Shown in pieces: positions 43,477 to 50,502 of a DNA stretch of 54,752 nt. How positions within the stretch are numbered: position 1 is the first letter of the stretch; the number at the start of each line of letters is the position of its first letter. Source of the stretch: Gemmatimonadota bacterium (lineage in GTDB: Bacteria > Latescibacterota > UBA2968); the NCBI GenBank assembly GCA_026705765.1, contig JAPPAB010000024.1, positions 1 to 54,752 of the forward strand, in the 5' to 3' direction. Under the pieces are notes generated by a model, which made no database searches, was not told the DNA's origin, and saw only the letters and a program-made list of their open reading frames with translations. The translations under genes and the position numbers were made by a program.

Positions 43477-44175
43477 ATGTACCTGATAAATGGCGTGTAC
43501 GAGATCGAGCAACCGATCTACAAGCTCCAACGCAACGGCGCCGAGTCCCTTCCCGATGAGGAATTGCTGGCATTGGTCTTGCGAATGCCCCAACGCAATG
43601 GTAGCGATGTGCTGGCGAAGTGCCGCTCATTCCTTCGGAAAAATCCCCTCGAATCCCTCAAAGACTTTCAGCTTGAAACTCCGCCCGGGCAGATTATCGA
43701 CCGCCAGCTTAAAGGCAAAGACTTGACCAAATCCCAACAGATCACTCTGCTCGCCGTCCTGGAGTTTTCCCGCCGTGTGCTGGACAGAGGCATGGGCACA
43801 GAGCCGAGTATCACTTCCCCCGCTGATGTTCTCCCAGAGCTTCGGCATATTCGAGACTTCAAGCGAGAGCATTTTGTTGTGGTGTTTCTGAATGCTCGCA
43901 ATCAGGTCTTAAAGACCGAGACGGTGAGCATCGGATCCCTCAATGCCAGCCTGGTGCATCCGAGAGAAGTGTTTGCGCCAGCCGTTGGGATAAGCGCGGC
44001 CAGCGTAATCCTCGGCCACAACCATCCGAGCGGCGATGTTACTCCGAGTAGAGAGGACATCGAGCTTACGCGCCGTATGGTTCAGGCTGGCGAAATTATG
44101 GGCATCGAAGTGGTCGATCACCTGATCATCGGATCGGATCGGTTCATTTCAATGAAAGAGGCCAACGTATTCTAA
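43477..44175 (+). CDS. radC: RadC-family JAB/MPN metalloprotein
   Basis: 232 residues. N-terminal helix-hairpin-like part, then the JAB/MPN domain: EHFVVVFLNARNQVLKTE, the metal-binding HNHPSGDVTPSREDIELT at about 181-198, and VVDHLIIG. RadC proteins are frequent on mobile elements beside repair and anti-restriction genes; their biochemical role is unsettled. Here it opens a cluster ending in a Rad52-like annealing protein. Confidence 0.9.
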   Translation: MYLINGVYEIEQPIYKLQRNGAESLPDEELLALVLRMPQRNGSDVLAKCRSFLRKNPLESLKDFQLETPPGQIIDRQLKGKDLTKSQQITLLAVLEFSRRVLDRGMGTEPSITSPADVLPELRHIRDFKREHFVVVFLNARNQVLKTETVSIGSLNASLVHPREVFAPAVGISAASVILGHNHPSGDVTPSREDIELTRRMVQAGEIMGIEVVDHLIIGSDRFISMKEANVF

Positions 44176-44183
44176 CCACTACC

Positions 44184-44206
44184 TGGGCGGCCCGTGCGGT
44201 CGCCCG
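44184..44206 (+). repeat. Intergenic hairpin repeat, copy 1
   Basis: TGGGCG...CGCCCG stem with GGCC in the loop side, 8 nt after radC's stop. The same CCTGGGCGG...GGTCGCCC design recurs at 44675-44694 and 45378-45398. Confidence 0.6.
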
Positions 44207-44229
44207 TCACACACAAGAGGATCAAGCCC

Positions 44230-44415
44230 ATGTGGATAGAAAACCGTCAGCGGCTGATTGCTCTGGAAGGCAGAGACATCAAGCTGGAATGCCGCGAGAT
44301 CGTCTTCGACAATGGCCGCAACATCGAGGTCATACGGCATCCATCACCACAAGCCGCCAGCGTCCAGTATAACGCAATAGTCCAACGCCTGACAGAAAGC
44401 GGCCTGATCATCTGA
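44230..44415 (+). CDS. Small protein, family A copy 1
   Basis: 61 residues from the ATG at 44230 (AGAGGA upstream): MWIENRQRLIALEGRDIKLE, then IEVIRHPSPQAASVQYNAIV. A paralogue of the 68-aa protein at 45165 (shared ALEGRDI and R-PSP-AAS-Q). No known domain. 14 nt before a family B gene. Confidence 0.65.
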   Translation: MWIENRQRLIALEGRDIKLECREIVFDNGRNIEVIRHPSPQAASVQYNAIVQRLTESGLII

Positions 44416-44429
44416 AAGGAACCCCACCA

Positions 44430-44666
44430 ATGCCAGAATATGAGGATGCGCCGCCAGAGATCGCCGAGGCGATTGAGACGGCTACGCCCTTAGAAACCAC
44501 CACCAACCACACACCGGAAAAGTTCGTTGTCCGTCTGAAGTTCTTCGGATTGGTCACACTCAAGCCAGAGGATTTTGTGAAACGGCTTGAGGAATTGTGT
44601 CAAGAGTTCACGGAGACACCAGCCGATTACTGCTTTTCCTGGGACACAGATTTTGCTGCTGAATAA
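44430..44666 (+). CDS. Small protein, family B copy 1
   Basis: 78 residues: an acidic, proline/threonine-rich N-terminus, then PEKFVVRLKFFG and FVKRLEELCQEFT. The last 50 residues resemble the protein at 44984 (PESLVVKLKISG, FVNQLDKLCQTFT). Unknown function. Confidence 0.6.
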   Translation: MPEYEDAPPEIAEAIETATPLETTTNHTPEKFVVRLKFFGLVTLKPEDFVKRLEELCQEFTETPADYCFSWDTDFAAE

Positions 44667-44674
44667 CAATCACC

Positions 44675-44694
44675 TGGGCGGCTTTGGTCGCCCA
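44675..44694 (+). repeat. Intergenic hairpin repeat, copy 2
   Basis: TGGGCG (44675-44680) pairs with CGCCCA (44689-44694), 8 nt after the stop of the family B gene. Confidence 0.6.
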
Positions 44695-44715
44695 CATCCA
44701 ACAGGAGAATCACAC

Positions 44716-44973
44716 ATGGCACAACCCGAAATCACATTCCGTCACGGCCTTTGCTCTGCGTCTATCTACGAGCAAGAGTTTGAGCGCGGAGAGGAAAAGT
44801 TCACTGTCCGAACGGTCTCGTTTCAGCGCAGTTACCTGGACAAAGACGGCAACTGGCAGACCACCAACAGCTTGAAGGTGAACGATATACCGAAGGCTGT
44901 CCTGGTGCTGAACAAAGCCTATGAATTTCTCACGTCCAACAGCTTTGCCGATGCGGGCGCCGATGGCGAATAG
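44716..44973 (+). CDS. Small single-domain protein between the paralogue pairs
   Basis: 85 residues from the ATG at 44716 (AGGAGA 7 nt upstream). Beta strands ITFRHGLCSASIYEQEF and VSFQRSYLDKDGNWQ, then a helix IPKAVLVLNKAYEFL. This resembles an unnamed family on plasmids and in planctomycete-like genomes (strand pair followed by RSY.D.DG.W), perhaps nucleic-acid binding; that is from memory and unproven. Confidence 0.6.
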   Translation: MAQPEITFRHGLCSASIYEQEFERGEEKFTVRTVSFQRSYLDKDGNWQTTNSLKVNDIPKAVLVLNKAYEFLTSNSFADAGADGE

Positions 44974-44983
44974 GGAGACATCA

Positions 44984-45163
44984 ATGGCAAAAGGAAAGCC
45001 TGCACCCACCGCGCCTGAAAGCCTTGTTGTAAAGCTGAAAATCTCGGGACAGGTCGCCAGGCGCAAAGTCTTTGTCAATCAACTTGACAAGCTCTGCCAG
45101 ACGTTCACAAATGGCCGTGTGGTCTGCTCTATGAGCCGCCCGCTTAACCCTGAAAGGAATTGA
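44984..45163 (+). CDS. Small protein, family B copy 2
   Basis: 59 residues from the ATG at 44984 behind GGGAGACATCA. PESLVVKLKISGQV and FVNQLDKLCQTFTNG match family B copy 1; the acidic N-terminal extension of copy 1 is missing. Ends 1 nt before the family A copy 2 start. Confidence 0.6.
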   Translation: MAKGKPAPTAPESLVVKLKISGQVARRKVFVNQLDKLCQTFTNGRVVCSMSRPLNPERN

Positions 45164-45164
45164 T

Positions 45165-45371
45165 ATGTGGCTACAAAATGGCCGCCGATTACTCGCCCTT
45201 GAAGGCCGCGACATCTCACTGACAGGGCGGGATATTGTCTTTGAAGGCCATACCCGAAACGTCGAGGTTGTCCGCTATCCATCCCCCAAAGCCGCCAGTG
45301 ATCAATTCAGCACAATCATAAAGGCGATTGGAGAGGATCGAATCATCATTCAGGACTTCGAGGACGAGTAA
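45165..45371 (+). CDS. Small protein, family A copy 2
   Basis: 68 residues (AAAGGAA upstream): MWLQNGRRLLALEGRDISLT and VEVVRYPSPKAASDQFSTII. Aligns along its length with copy 1 at 44230. Order in the cluster is A1-B1-C-B2-A2, mirror-like. Confidence 0.65.
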   Translation: MWLQNGRRLLALEGRDISLTGRDIVFEGHTRNVEVVRYPSPKAASDQFSTIIKAIGEDRIIIQDFEDE

Positions 45372-45377
45372 CCACCA

Positions 45378-45398
45378 GGGCGGCCCCAGTGGTCGCCC
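45378..45398 (+). repeat. Intergenic hairpin repeat, copy 3
   Basis: GGGCG (45378-45382) with CGCCC (45394-45398), 6 nt after the stop of family A copy 2 and 30 nt before the Rad52-like gene. Confidence 0.6.
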
Positions 45399-45428
45399 AT
45401 AACCCCCAACCATTGAAAGGAATATCCA

Positions 45429-46175
45429 ATGGAAGCAATCAGCGCAGAAACCGCTCTACTGCCAGAGGTCGATGTTGAGGCTATCGTTGGCGAGTGCTAT
45501 GTGCCGTTCCCCAGTAACGTTATCAAAATTCGCAATGACGCTGGCACCGGCGGCAAAGATTTGTCCTATGTGGGACACCCCGAATATACCCGGCGCCTGG
45601 ATCGGCTCTTTCCCTTCTCCTGGAGCTTCCACACAGAAATTGCAGGGCTTACCGATACCACTGTGGGCGTCAAAGGCTCGCTGTCTATCACCCTTGAGGA
45701 TGGCCGTGTGGTAACTCGTGAGAATTACGGACACGGCAACATCAACCGAGGGTTCCCATTAGGCGATGCAATGAAAACCGCCTGTGTCGATGCCCTCAAA
45801 AAGTGCTGTTCGATGTTCGGGATTGGTCTGCATCTGTATGACGGAGACGACGACAACGCCAGCCGCGCCAGCAACGGACGACATCACAACGGGCACTACG
45901 ACGACCCGCTTGCTGACCCCGGCCATGATTGGCTGAATGATCCGAACCCCCCGCCGCGCGAGCAGGGGCCAGAGCGTTATGAGGTTGGCCCTGGAGAAGC
46001 GGCCACATCAAAGCAGATCGTCGCCCTTCAGAACATCGCCAAATCCTCAAAGACTGATGGCGACCTTGCCGACGAGATTAACCGCAAGCTGAAGACCCCA
46101 CCAAAAGACGGCGAGGTAAGAATTACCAAGCGGGAAGCATCGGATTTGATAAGTCGCGCATTTGGGGAGAAGTAA
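45429..46175 (+). CDS. Rad52-type single-strand annealing protein
   Basis: 248 residues. The Rad52/22 fold occupies about 20-140: FPSNVIKIRNDAG, SYVGHPEYTRRLDRLFPFSW, the VKGSLSITLEDGRVV strands and the conserved NINRGFPLGDAMKTACVDAL helix with KKCCSMFGIGLHLY. A disordered histidine/proline linker follows (about 145-190), then a C-terminal helical region (EAATSKQIVALQNIAKSSK), as in phage annealing proteins that recruit SSB. It anneals complementary single strands in recombination or replication of the element. AAAGGAA precedes the ATG. Confidence 0.85.
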   Translation: MEAISAETALLPEVDVEAIVGECYVPFPSNVIKIRNDAGTGGKDLSYVGHPEYTRRLDRLFPFSWSFHTEIAGLTDTTVGVKGSLSITLEDGRVVTRENYGHGNINRGFPLGDAMKTACVDALKKCCSMFGIGLHLYDGDDDNASRASNGRHHNGHYDDPLADPGHDWLNDPNPPPREQGPERYEVGPGEAATSKQIVALQNIAKSSKTDGDLADEINRKLKTPPKDGEVRITKREASDLISRAFGEK

Positions 46176-46180
46176 AGGCG

Positions 46181-46239
46181 TCTGAGAGCGATTATTTGAA
46201 AAGTGCCTGGGGGAGAGACACTTGCTAATCGCTCTCAGA
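46181..46239 (+). other. Long perfect hairpin after the Rad52-like gene
   Basis: TCTGAGAGCGATTA (46181-46194) pairs perfectly with TAATCGCTCTCAGA (46226-46239); inside, AAGTG (46201-46205) pairs with CACTT (46219-46223). No U-tract follows, so it is not a classic terminator. It may protect the mRNA end or be a small RNA. Confidence 0.5.
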
Positions 46240-46322
46240 TACCTTAAAATAAAGGGTTTCGTGGCTTTTTGTGCATCGAGCCTCGCGCCCGCGTAGCTCG
46301 GCCCAAAATATAGGGAGGGCAA

Positions 46323-46730
46323 ATGTCCGAAAAGAGCTTGGTTTCTGTGTTGGTGTTTTTGATGCTCCTGGGTTGTTCAGTGTTTGTTGTTGATAAGACT
46401 GTGCGTGAAAAACTTGATATAGCTTGGGGAAATGATCAAATCCGAGGGAGTATCAGATGGAAATTTACGGGCGGTGACAATCCTGTTCGGGGTGCTTGGA
46501 CTATATATCTTTACAACCCAACTCCAGAAGATTGCACATTTAGAGTCGCAAGATTGTCATTTGTAGATGCGGAGGGGTTCCAGGTAGCTGAATATAGACC
46601 ACGTTGGGATTCTTTGTTTGTCGGGGGATTCCAGAGCAGTACCCTGCAAGGAAATTTCGAGATTAAAGTGGATGCTTTGACGGCAAACACAATCATAGCA
46701 GATATGGAGGTGTATGCAGTTGTCGAGTAA
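46323..46730 (+). CDS. Lipoprotein with FxLYD-like beta-sandwich
   Basis: 135 residues with GGGAGGG before the ATG. Lipobox LLGC at about 15-18. The rest is a single beta-sandwich with WTIYLYNPTPEDC and LSFVDAEGFQVAEY, like FxLYD/transglutaminase-type envelope domains. Likely outer- or inner-membrane anchored; function unknown. Confidence 0.65.
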   Translation: MSEKSLVSVLVFLMLLGCSVFVVDKTVREKLDIAWGNDQIRGSIRWKFTGGDNPVRGAWTIYLYNPTPEDCTFRVARLSFVDAEGFQVAEYRPRWDSLFVGGFQSSTLQGNFEIKVDALTANTIIADMEVYAVVE

Positions 46731-46763
46731 GATAAACTCCCCTCGAGTACGACACACACACGC

Positions 46764-46793
46764 GCCCCTGACAGAGATTGTCAGGGGCTTTTT
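46764..46793 (+). terminator. Strong terminator after the lipoprotein gene
   Basis: GCCCCTGACA (46764-46773) and TGTCAGGGGC (46779-46788), 10-bp perfect stem, then TTTTT. Confidence 0.88.
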
Positions 46794-46827
46794 CTATTCC
46801 CGTAACACCCAAAACAAAAGGAGCGAT

Positions 46828-47421
46828 ATGGACATTCTGAAAAGCTACTGCAAGCACCTGTATTGCCTCTTGCCCCCCGTCGAGCGTGGCCTTTGTGGAT
46901 ACCACCTAACGGATCCACCAGAGGACGAATCCCATTACTCGGTTTATCGCATCACGCTTGGCGATGGACGGGCTTTTGTCGAGGCCACAGAGGACAGAAT
47001 AGCCGACCGCATCAAAGAGCATTTTCACACAAAGAACAGCCCCATAGGGCAAGGAATAAAGCCTGGATCCGTGTGGCGTGGTGAATGCCTGGACACAGGT
47101 TTATCGAGACAACAAGCCCTGTCGCTGGTGAGCAAAGAGAAAGCCCGCCTCGATGTGCAGATCAAACGTCCCGTTGGCCGACCGCGCACTAGCAACCTCA
47201 AGCTGTTGTCGATCAAAATACCGGAGCCGCTATTGGCACTAATCCAAAAGGCCACCGGGAACTCCCTCGATTCCCGCAACCAAGTCATCAGCAAAGTACT
47301 CGAGCAGTATTTCACCGGACAACTGGTTCGCGCAGATGATACCCCGCTGGATTATGCGAACAGCATCGACTTTGACGCCCCAATGGTCAGGAGGGAATTG
47401 CCATTCACGTCGTCACACTAA
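46828..47421 (+). CDS. Protein with C-terminal ribbon-helix-helix-like domain
   Basis: 197 residues from the ATG at 46828 (AAAGGAG upstream). The N-terminal ~120 residues (GDGRAFVEATEDRIADRI, PGSVWRGECLDTGLS) are unknown. A basic hinge RPVGRPR leads to an RHH-like C-terminus: LLSIKIPEPLLALIQKATG, SRNQVISKVLEQYF. The next gene encodes that C-terminal domain alone. Probably a DNA-binding regulator of the element. Confidence 0.6.
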   Translation: MDILKSYCKHLYCLLPPVERGLCGYHLTDPPEDESHYSVYRITLGDGRAFVEATEDRIADRIKEHFHTKNSPIGQGIKPGSVWRGECLDTGLSRQQALSLVSKEKARLDVQIKRPVGRPRTSNLKLLSIKIPEPLLALIQKATGNSLDSRNQVISKVLEQYFTGQLVRADDTPLDYANSIDFDAPMVRRELPFTSSH

Positions 47422-47442
47422 CCCGTGCAAAGGAGCAAAAAC

Positions 47443-47661
47443 ATGAGCCAATCCAACGGCAAGTCGCCCCAAAGGGAACTGACGGTTATTGCCGCAAAAA
47501 TCCCGCGCGGTATCGTTGTACGTCTCGACCGCGCCGCCGGTAACTCGTGGAATACGAGAAATGCCGTGATAAGCAGAATCCTGGAGCAGTATCTATCAGG
47601 CCAGTTGGTCAGAGCAGACAACGCCCCACTGGAATTTTCGGAGAGTATTGGACTTCCCTGA
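47443..47661 (+). CDS. Small ribbon-helix-helix-like protein
   Basis: 72 residues from the ATG at 47443 (AAGGAG upstream). IAAKIPRGIVVRLDRAAGN and TRNAVISRILEQYLSGQLVR align with the C-terminus of the protein just upstream, as does the last motif LEFSESIGL. CopG/RHH-type proteins bind DNA as dimers; the pair may form mixed dimers (inference). Confidence 0.65.
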   Translation: MSQSNGKSPQRELTVIAAKIPRGIVVRLDRAAGNSWNTRNAVISRILEQYLSGQLVRADNAPLEFSESIGLP

Positions 47662-47740
47662 CAGACGCCCATAGAAGCCATCTAACGCACGATCTGGTTA
47701 GCCCGCAAACCTGGGAACAATACGAGACCTCTAAACCTAC

Positions 47741-47771
47741 CCCGCAGGGCTTTGATTCTGTGGGCTTTTTT
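47741..47771 (+). terminator. Terminator after the RHH genes
   Basis: CCCGCAG (47741-47747) with CTGTGGG (47758-47764), one G-U pair, then TTTTTT. Confidence 0.7.
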
Positions 47772-47786
47772 CATGGGAGACCTTAC

Positions 47787-48125
47787 ATGGGAGAAAACAG
47801 CTATTACAACGATGATGATTTTTGGCAGAAGATCAACGCCTATGCAAAGCTGGCTGGTCGCAAGGTCATAGAGAAAGCCTTACAACTCTACTATGCCGCC
47901 GCCGCTAAAGAAACGCCCGCTTGGGCAAAGTCCGTGATATGGGGTGCGCTGATGTATTTCATTGCGCCGATTGATGCCTTGCCCGATGCTATACCAGTCG
48001 CAGGTTTCACCGATGATTTTGGCGTCCTGGTCTGTGCGCTCATAACCGTGAATGCACATATTACTGAAAAGATCGAAAAGCGAGCCGCCGAGAAAATAAA
48101 GGAGTGGTTCGATCAAGAGACGTGA
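47787..48125 (+). CDS. DUF1232 / YkvA-family membrane protein
   Basis: 112 residues from the ATG at 47787, 6 nt after GGGAGA; a longer frame upstream runs through the terminator and is not real. Core motif YFIAPIDALPDAIPVAGFTDDFGVL (quoted in parts: YFIAPIDALPDAIP, GFTDDFGVL) is the YkvA signature. One or two membrane segments, then a charged helix (EKIEKRAAEKIKEWF). Function of the family is unknown. Confidence 0.8.
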   Translation: MGENSYYNDDDFWQKINAYAKLAGRKVIEKALQLYYAAAAKETPAWAKSVIWGALMYFIAPIDALPDAIPVAGFTDDFGVLVCALITVNAHITEKIEKRAAEKIKEWFDQET

Positions 48126-48134
48126 CTTTTCCAG

Positions 48135-48163
48135 TTGACGGCCCCGCCTTTGCGTTGTATTCT
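48135..48163 (+). promoter_or_regulatory. Sigma-70-type promoter in front of the structured-RNA locus
   Basis: TTGACG (48135-48140), 17-bp spacer, TATTCT (48158-48163), 9 nt after the DUF1232 stop codon. Transcription would start near 48170. Confidence 0.55.
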
Positions 48164-48437
48164 GACAACAGTCCATTGTCATGGCGGAAACCCGATTATG
48201 TCGGGTGGCTCGCCCTATACAACAGCCCATTAACGGCAAAGGGTCGCTCCCTGAGCCGGGTGAAAAGGCGGGGCTATTGTGCGTATTTTCCGCATGACGG
48301 TGGACTCTGCCCGGCACTCATTTTTATGAGTGCCAACCACCTCACGCGGGAAGTCCACCGATGCGTAAAGCGGCCCCACAATCTGTATCAGTTCAATACC
48401 CACAAGCACCTGTGCGCTTTGTCCACAGGTGCTTTTT
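48141..48437 (+). ncRNA. Candidate structured non-coding RNA locus
   Basis: A 341-nt gap without a credible gene holds nested stems. GCCCCGCCTTT (48141-48151) pairs with AAAGGCGGGGC (48264-48274) and encloses TGACAA/TTGTCA (48163-48168, 48176-48181), ACCCGA/TCGGGT (48190-48195, 48201-48206) and GGCTC/GAGCC (48207-48211, 48253-48257). A second domain is a long arm: CGCAT (48291-48295), GA bulge, CGGTGGACT (48298-48306) against AGTCCACCG-ATGCG (48352-48365), with an inner perfect stem GGCACTCAT/ATGAGTGCC (48313-48321, 48326-48334). It ends in a U-tailed terminator (48405-48437). If the promoter at 48135-48163 is used, the 5' strands of the first two stems are not transcribed, so part of the pattern may act as DNA. 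It matches no RNA family I know. Confidence 0.6.
48405..48437 (+). terminator. Terminator of the RNA locus
   Basis: AGCACCTGTG (48405-48414) and CACAGGTGCT (48424-48433), perfect 10-bp stem, then TTTTT (48433-48437). Confidence 0.85.
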
Positions 48438-48466
48438 GTATGTACATCTTTGAAAAGGAGAATCGC

Positions 48467-48922
48467 ATGAAACCTATCATCCTCACTTTAACCCTCAAAA
48501 GATTACTGCTGTTCGGCATTCCTATACTCGCGTTTGTGTTATCCCTCTTTGTCGGCCTGACCTTCAAGGCAAACGGCTTGAAGAAAGAGAACGACAAAAT
48601 GAAAGAGAATATGACATTTTTCGCCAGCCATCCGATCAGTTTTCTCGGCGAAATTTCCACGATCAGACCACTGCAAGAAGGCCCCAACAAGTACGCTTTC
48701 TCTGCTTTGGGCTGGTACAAAAACGAGCGGGTAGTTTATGTTTGCACAAGCACCCGTAACAGCCCAAGAGCAAAGCAGAGAATCGCCCTATACCGCCACA
48801 GGGCAGCCAGCGGTGGAAGTAGAGATTTCCTTGTTTCAGGGCAATCGGATGGCAGTGGTGTGACCACCACGAAAGAAGGGTCTTTGGGCATATTTTTGAA
48901 AGATTGTATCGTGCTTTACTAA
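48467..48922 (+). CDS. Small membrane-anchored hypothetical protein
   Basis: 151 residues from the ATG at 48467 (AAAAGGAG upstream); the frame is open upstream across the RNA locus but that part is not protein-like. One N-terminal membrane helix (LLLFGIPILAFVLSLFVGLT), short coiled coil (LKKENDKMKENM), then a small basic beta domain. Unknown. Confidence 0.6.
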   Translation: MKPIILTLTLKRLLLFGIPILAFVLSLFVGLTFKANGLKKENDKMKENMTFFASHPISFLGEISTIRPLQEGPNKYAFSALGWYKNERVVYVCTSTRNSPRAKQRIALYRHRAASGGSRDFLVSGQSDGSGVTTTKEGSLGIFLKDCIVLY

Positions 48923-48944
48923 CCACAAACAGGGATGTGTCACC

Positions 48945-49055
48945 ATGAATTTTTGCACACTATTGTTGTTGATCACCGTCCTGGCCGCTTGCTCGCAAGA
49001 GACTGCCGATCGTCAGACGGCTGGTGATGATCTGGCCGAGAGAGGAGTAGTATGA
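48945..49055 (+). CDS. Tiny lipoprotein (entericidin-like in form)
   Basis: 36 residues: MNFCTLLLLITVLAACSQET, with lipobox LAAC, then a short polar tail. The size and form resemble entericidin or Rz1-type lipopeptides, but no family signature is clear. Its stop overlaps the next ATG (ATGA). Confidence 0.55.
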   Translation: MNFCTLLLLITVLAACSQETADRQTAGDDLAERGVV

Positions 49056-49165
49056 GATCATTTTTTATTTTGACCGGTATAGCCTTGATAGTGGCCTTGG
49101 CTGGCTTTCTTTATAGCGCCATTGCATCTCGCCGTCTTAAGCGAAAATATAAGGACGATAAATAG
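49052..49165 (+). CDS. Tiny single-helix membrane protein
   Basis: 37 residues: MRSFFILTGIALIVALAGFL then a basic tail (RRLKRKYKDDK). AGAGGAG precedes the ATG. Coupled to the tiny lipoprotein; the pair may act together in the envelope, for example as a lysis or toxin-like module (speculative). Confidence 0.55.
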   Translation: MRSFFILTGIALIVALAGFLYSAIASRRLKRKYKDDK

Positions 49166-49261
49166 GGCAGGAGGCTAATCTTTATGATCTCGTCTATAAT
49201 CACCTTACCCTTATTGTCAATGTTGTAAGTCTGCATTCACTCTTTTATTCAGGAGAATATT

Positions 49262-50326
49262 ATGTCTAAGAATAAGTCTTCGGATGATTCCCGTTTTGAA
49301 CCCGATTTTGAAGCTTACGGAAAAGCGTTCGATAAATCTTTTGAGCGAGAAAGCGAGAAGTTTGAGGAAATCAAGAAGCAAAAATTAATTATGGCGCTGT
49401 ACGGTAGCGTGAATAGCGGAAAATCTTCCACTATCAATGCACTTACCGGCCAGCCGTTAGCTAGTGTAAAGGCTGTCGCAGGTTGGAATAAAGAAGTTAT
49501 GCTGTATCCATTTGGAAAAGATGTCTATATCTCCGACACGCCAGGCTTGGAGGACATTGACGAAGAAAACAGTGCCCGAGCGACAGAATTTGTTGAAAAA
49601 GATGCCGACATCATTCTTTTCCTGTTTAATGCTGGTGTCGGAGCATCAAAGTCCACAGTTGATGCTTATGAAGAATTGCAACGATTGGATAAACCAATCA
49701 TTGTAGTGCTCAATAAGATTGACATGCTCCACATTAATGAACAAGAAGAAATGGAGAAGGATATAAAAGAAAAGACGGGTGCGAGGGTTGTCCCTATCTC
49801 CGCTCGTGACAATAGAGGCGTTGATGTTTTGCACCGAAATATACTGGAGATTTTAGAATTTCAAGGAAAGGACTTACTTTATTTAAAAGTGTCAAAGTTT
49901 AAAGACGAACAAGTGGATAGATGGATAACAGGTGCAACAATTAGTGCTGCGGGTATTGCTGCAATTCCCATACCTGGTGCAGATATATTTCCATTAACTG
50001 CACTGCAAGCTGGTCTTGCGATGAAGATAGCGTTTATATATGAATGCGAAGTGACCAAAAAGGATGTAATGCAATTGGTCGCCGCTACAGTAACGGGAAG
50101 TGTTGGACGACAAATCTTTCGTTTGGGCATTCAAGGCTTGAAGGCGGCGGGATTGCTTGGTGGGCCTTTAGTAGGAGCTGCTATGGCTATAGCCGCCGGT
50201 GTTGCGGCATCGGTCACTTATGGATTTGGCCATGCTTGTAAGGCATATTACAAAAGTGGAATGACGCTTGAGTTGGATGGCGTAGTAGAGATATTCCGCA
50301 ATATGTCAAAACAGTACAAAATATGA
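49262..50326 (+). CDS. Era-like GTPase with DUF697-like membrane domain
   Basis: 354 residues; AGGAGAATATT before the ATG. G1 GSVNSGKSS at about 48-56, G3 DTPG, G4 NKID, G5 SARDN, a complete small GTPase. From about 215 is a hydrophobic glycine/alanine-rich region (ISAAGIAAIPIPGADIFPL, LLGGPLVGAAMAIAAGVAAS) as in DUF697/YcjF proteins, which associate with membranes. Such GTPases occur in stress and defence loci. Not closely similar to the dynamin-like protein at 18.7 kb, which lacks NKxD. Confidence 0.82.
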   Translation: MSKNKSSDDSRFEPDFEAYGKAFDKSFERESEKFEEIKKQKLIMALYGSVNSGKSSTINALTGQPLASVKAVAGWNKEVMLYPFGKDVYISDTPGLEDIDEENSARATEFVEKDADIILFLFNAGVGASKSTVDAYEELQRLDKPIIVVLNKIDMLHINEQEEMEKDIKEKTGARVVPISARDNRGVDVLHRNILEILEFQGKDLLYLKVSKFKDEQVDRWITGATISAAGIAAIPIPGADIFPLTALQAGLAMKIAFIYECEVTKKDVMQLVAATVTGSVGRQIFRLGIQGLKAAGLLGGPLVGAAMAIAAGVAASVTYGFGHACKAYYKSGMTLELDGVVEIFRNMSKQYKI

Positions 50327-50496
50327 AGTTTGGAGTTACCCCGTTAAGGATTTCAGGTTGGGCAAACAGCTTTTCGACATCCTTAAAGATGGCGAGAGCC
50401 ACAGCTTTGTCCTTGAAATTCGTTTTCTGCCTAACTCCTACGGGAATGTCGTCCTCATCGACGACCTGGTGAGCGAAGATTGGCTCATTCGTTGAC
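50327..50496 (+). pseudogene. Gene fragment after the GTPase
   Basis: One frame reads as good protein without a start codon: YEVWSYPVKDFRLGKQLF, then SFVLEIRFLPNSYGNVV and a stop at 50494-50496. It looks like the C-terminal end of a gene whose 5' part was replaced when the GTPase gene was inserted. Confidence 0.45.
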
Positions 50497-50502
50497 GCAG
50501 CA

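Noticed and set aside
46714-46827. N-terminal extension of the RHH-like protein at 46828
   Set aside because: It runs through the terminator at 46764-46793; AAAGGAG precedes the ATG at 46828.
47547-47786. Upstream extension of the DUF1232 frame
   Set aside because: It overlaps the RHH gene in another frame and runs through a terminator; the ATG at 47787 has its own ribosome-binding site.
48104-48466. Upstream extension of the small membrane protein's frame across the RNA locus
   Set aside because: It runs through a terminator and stems; a strong ribosome-binding site and membrane helix start at 48467.
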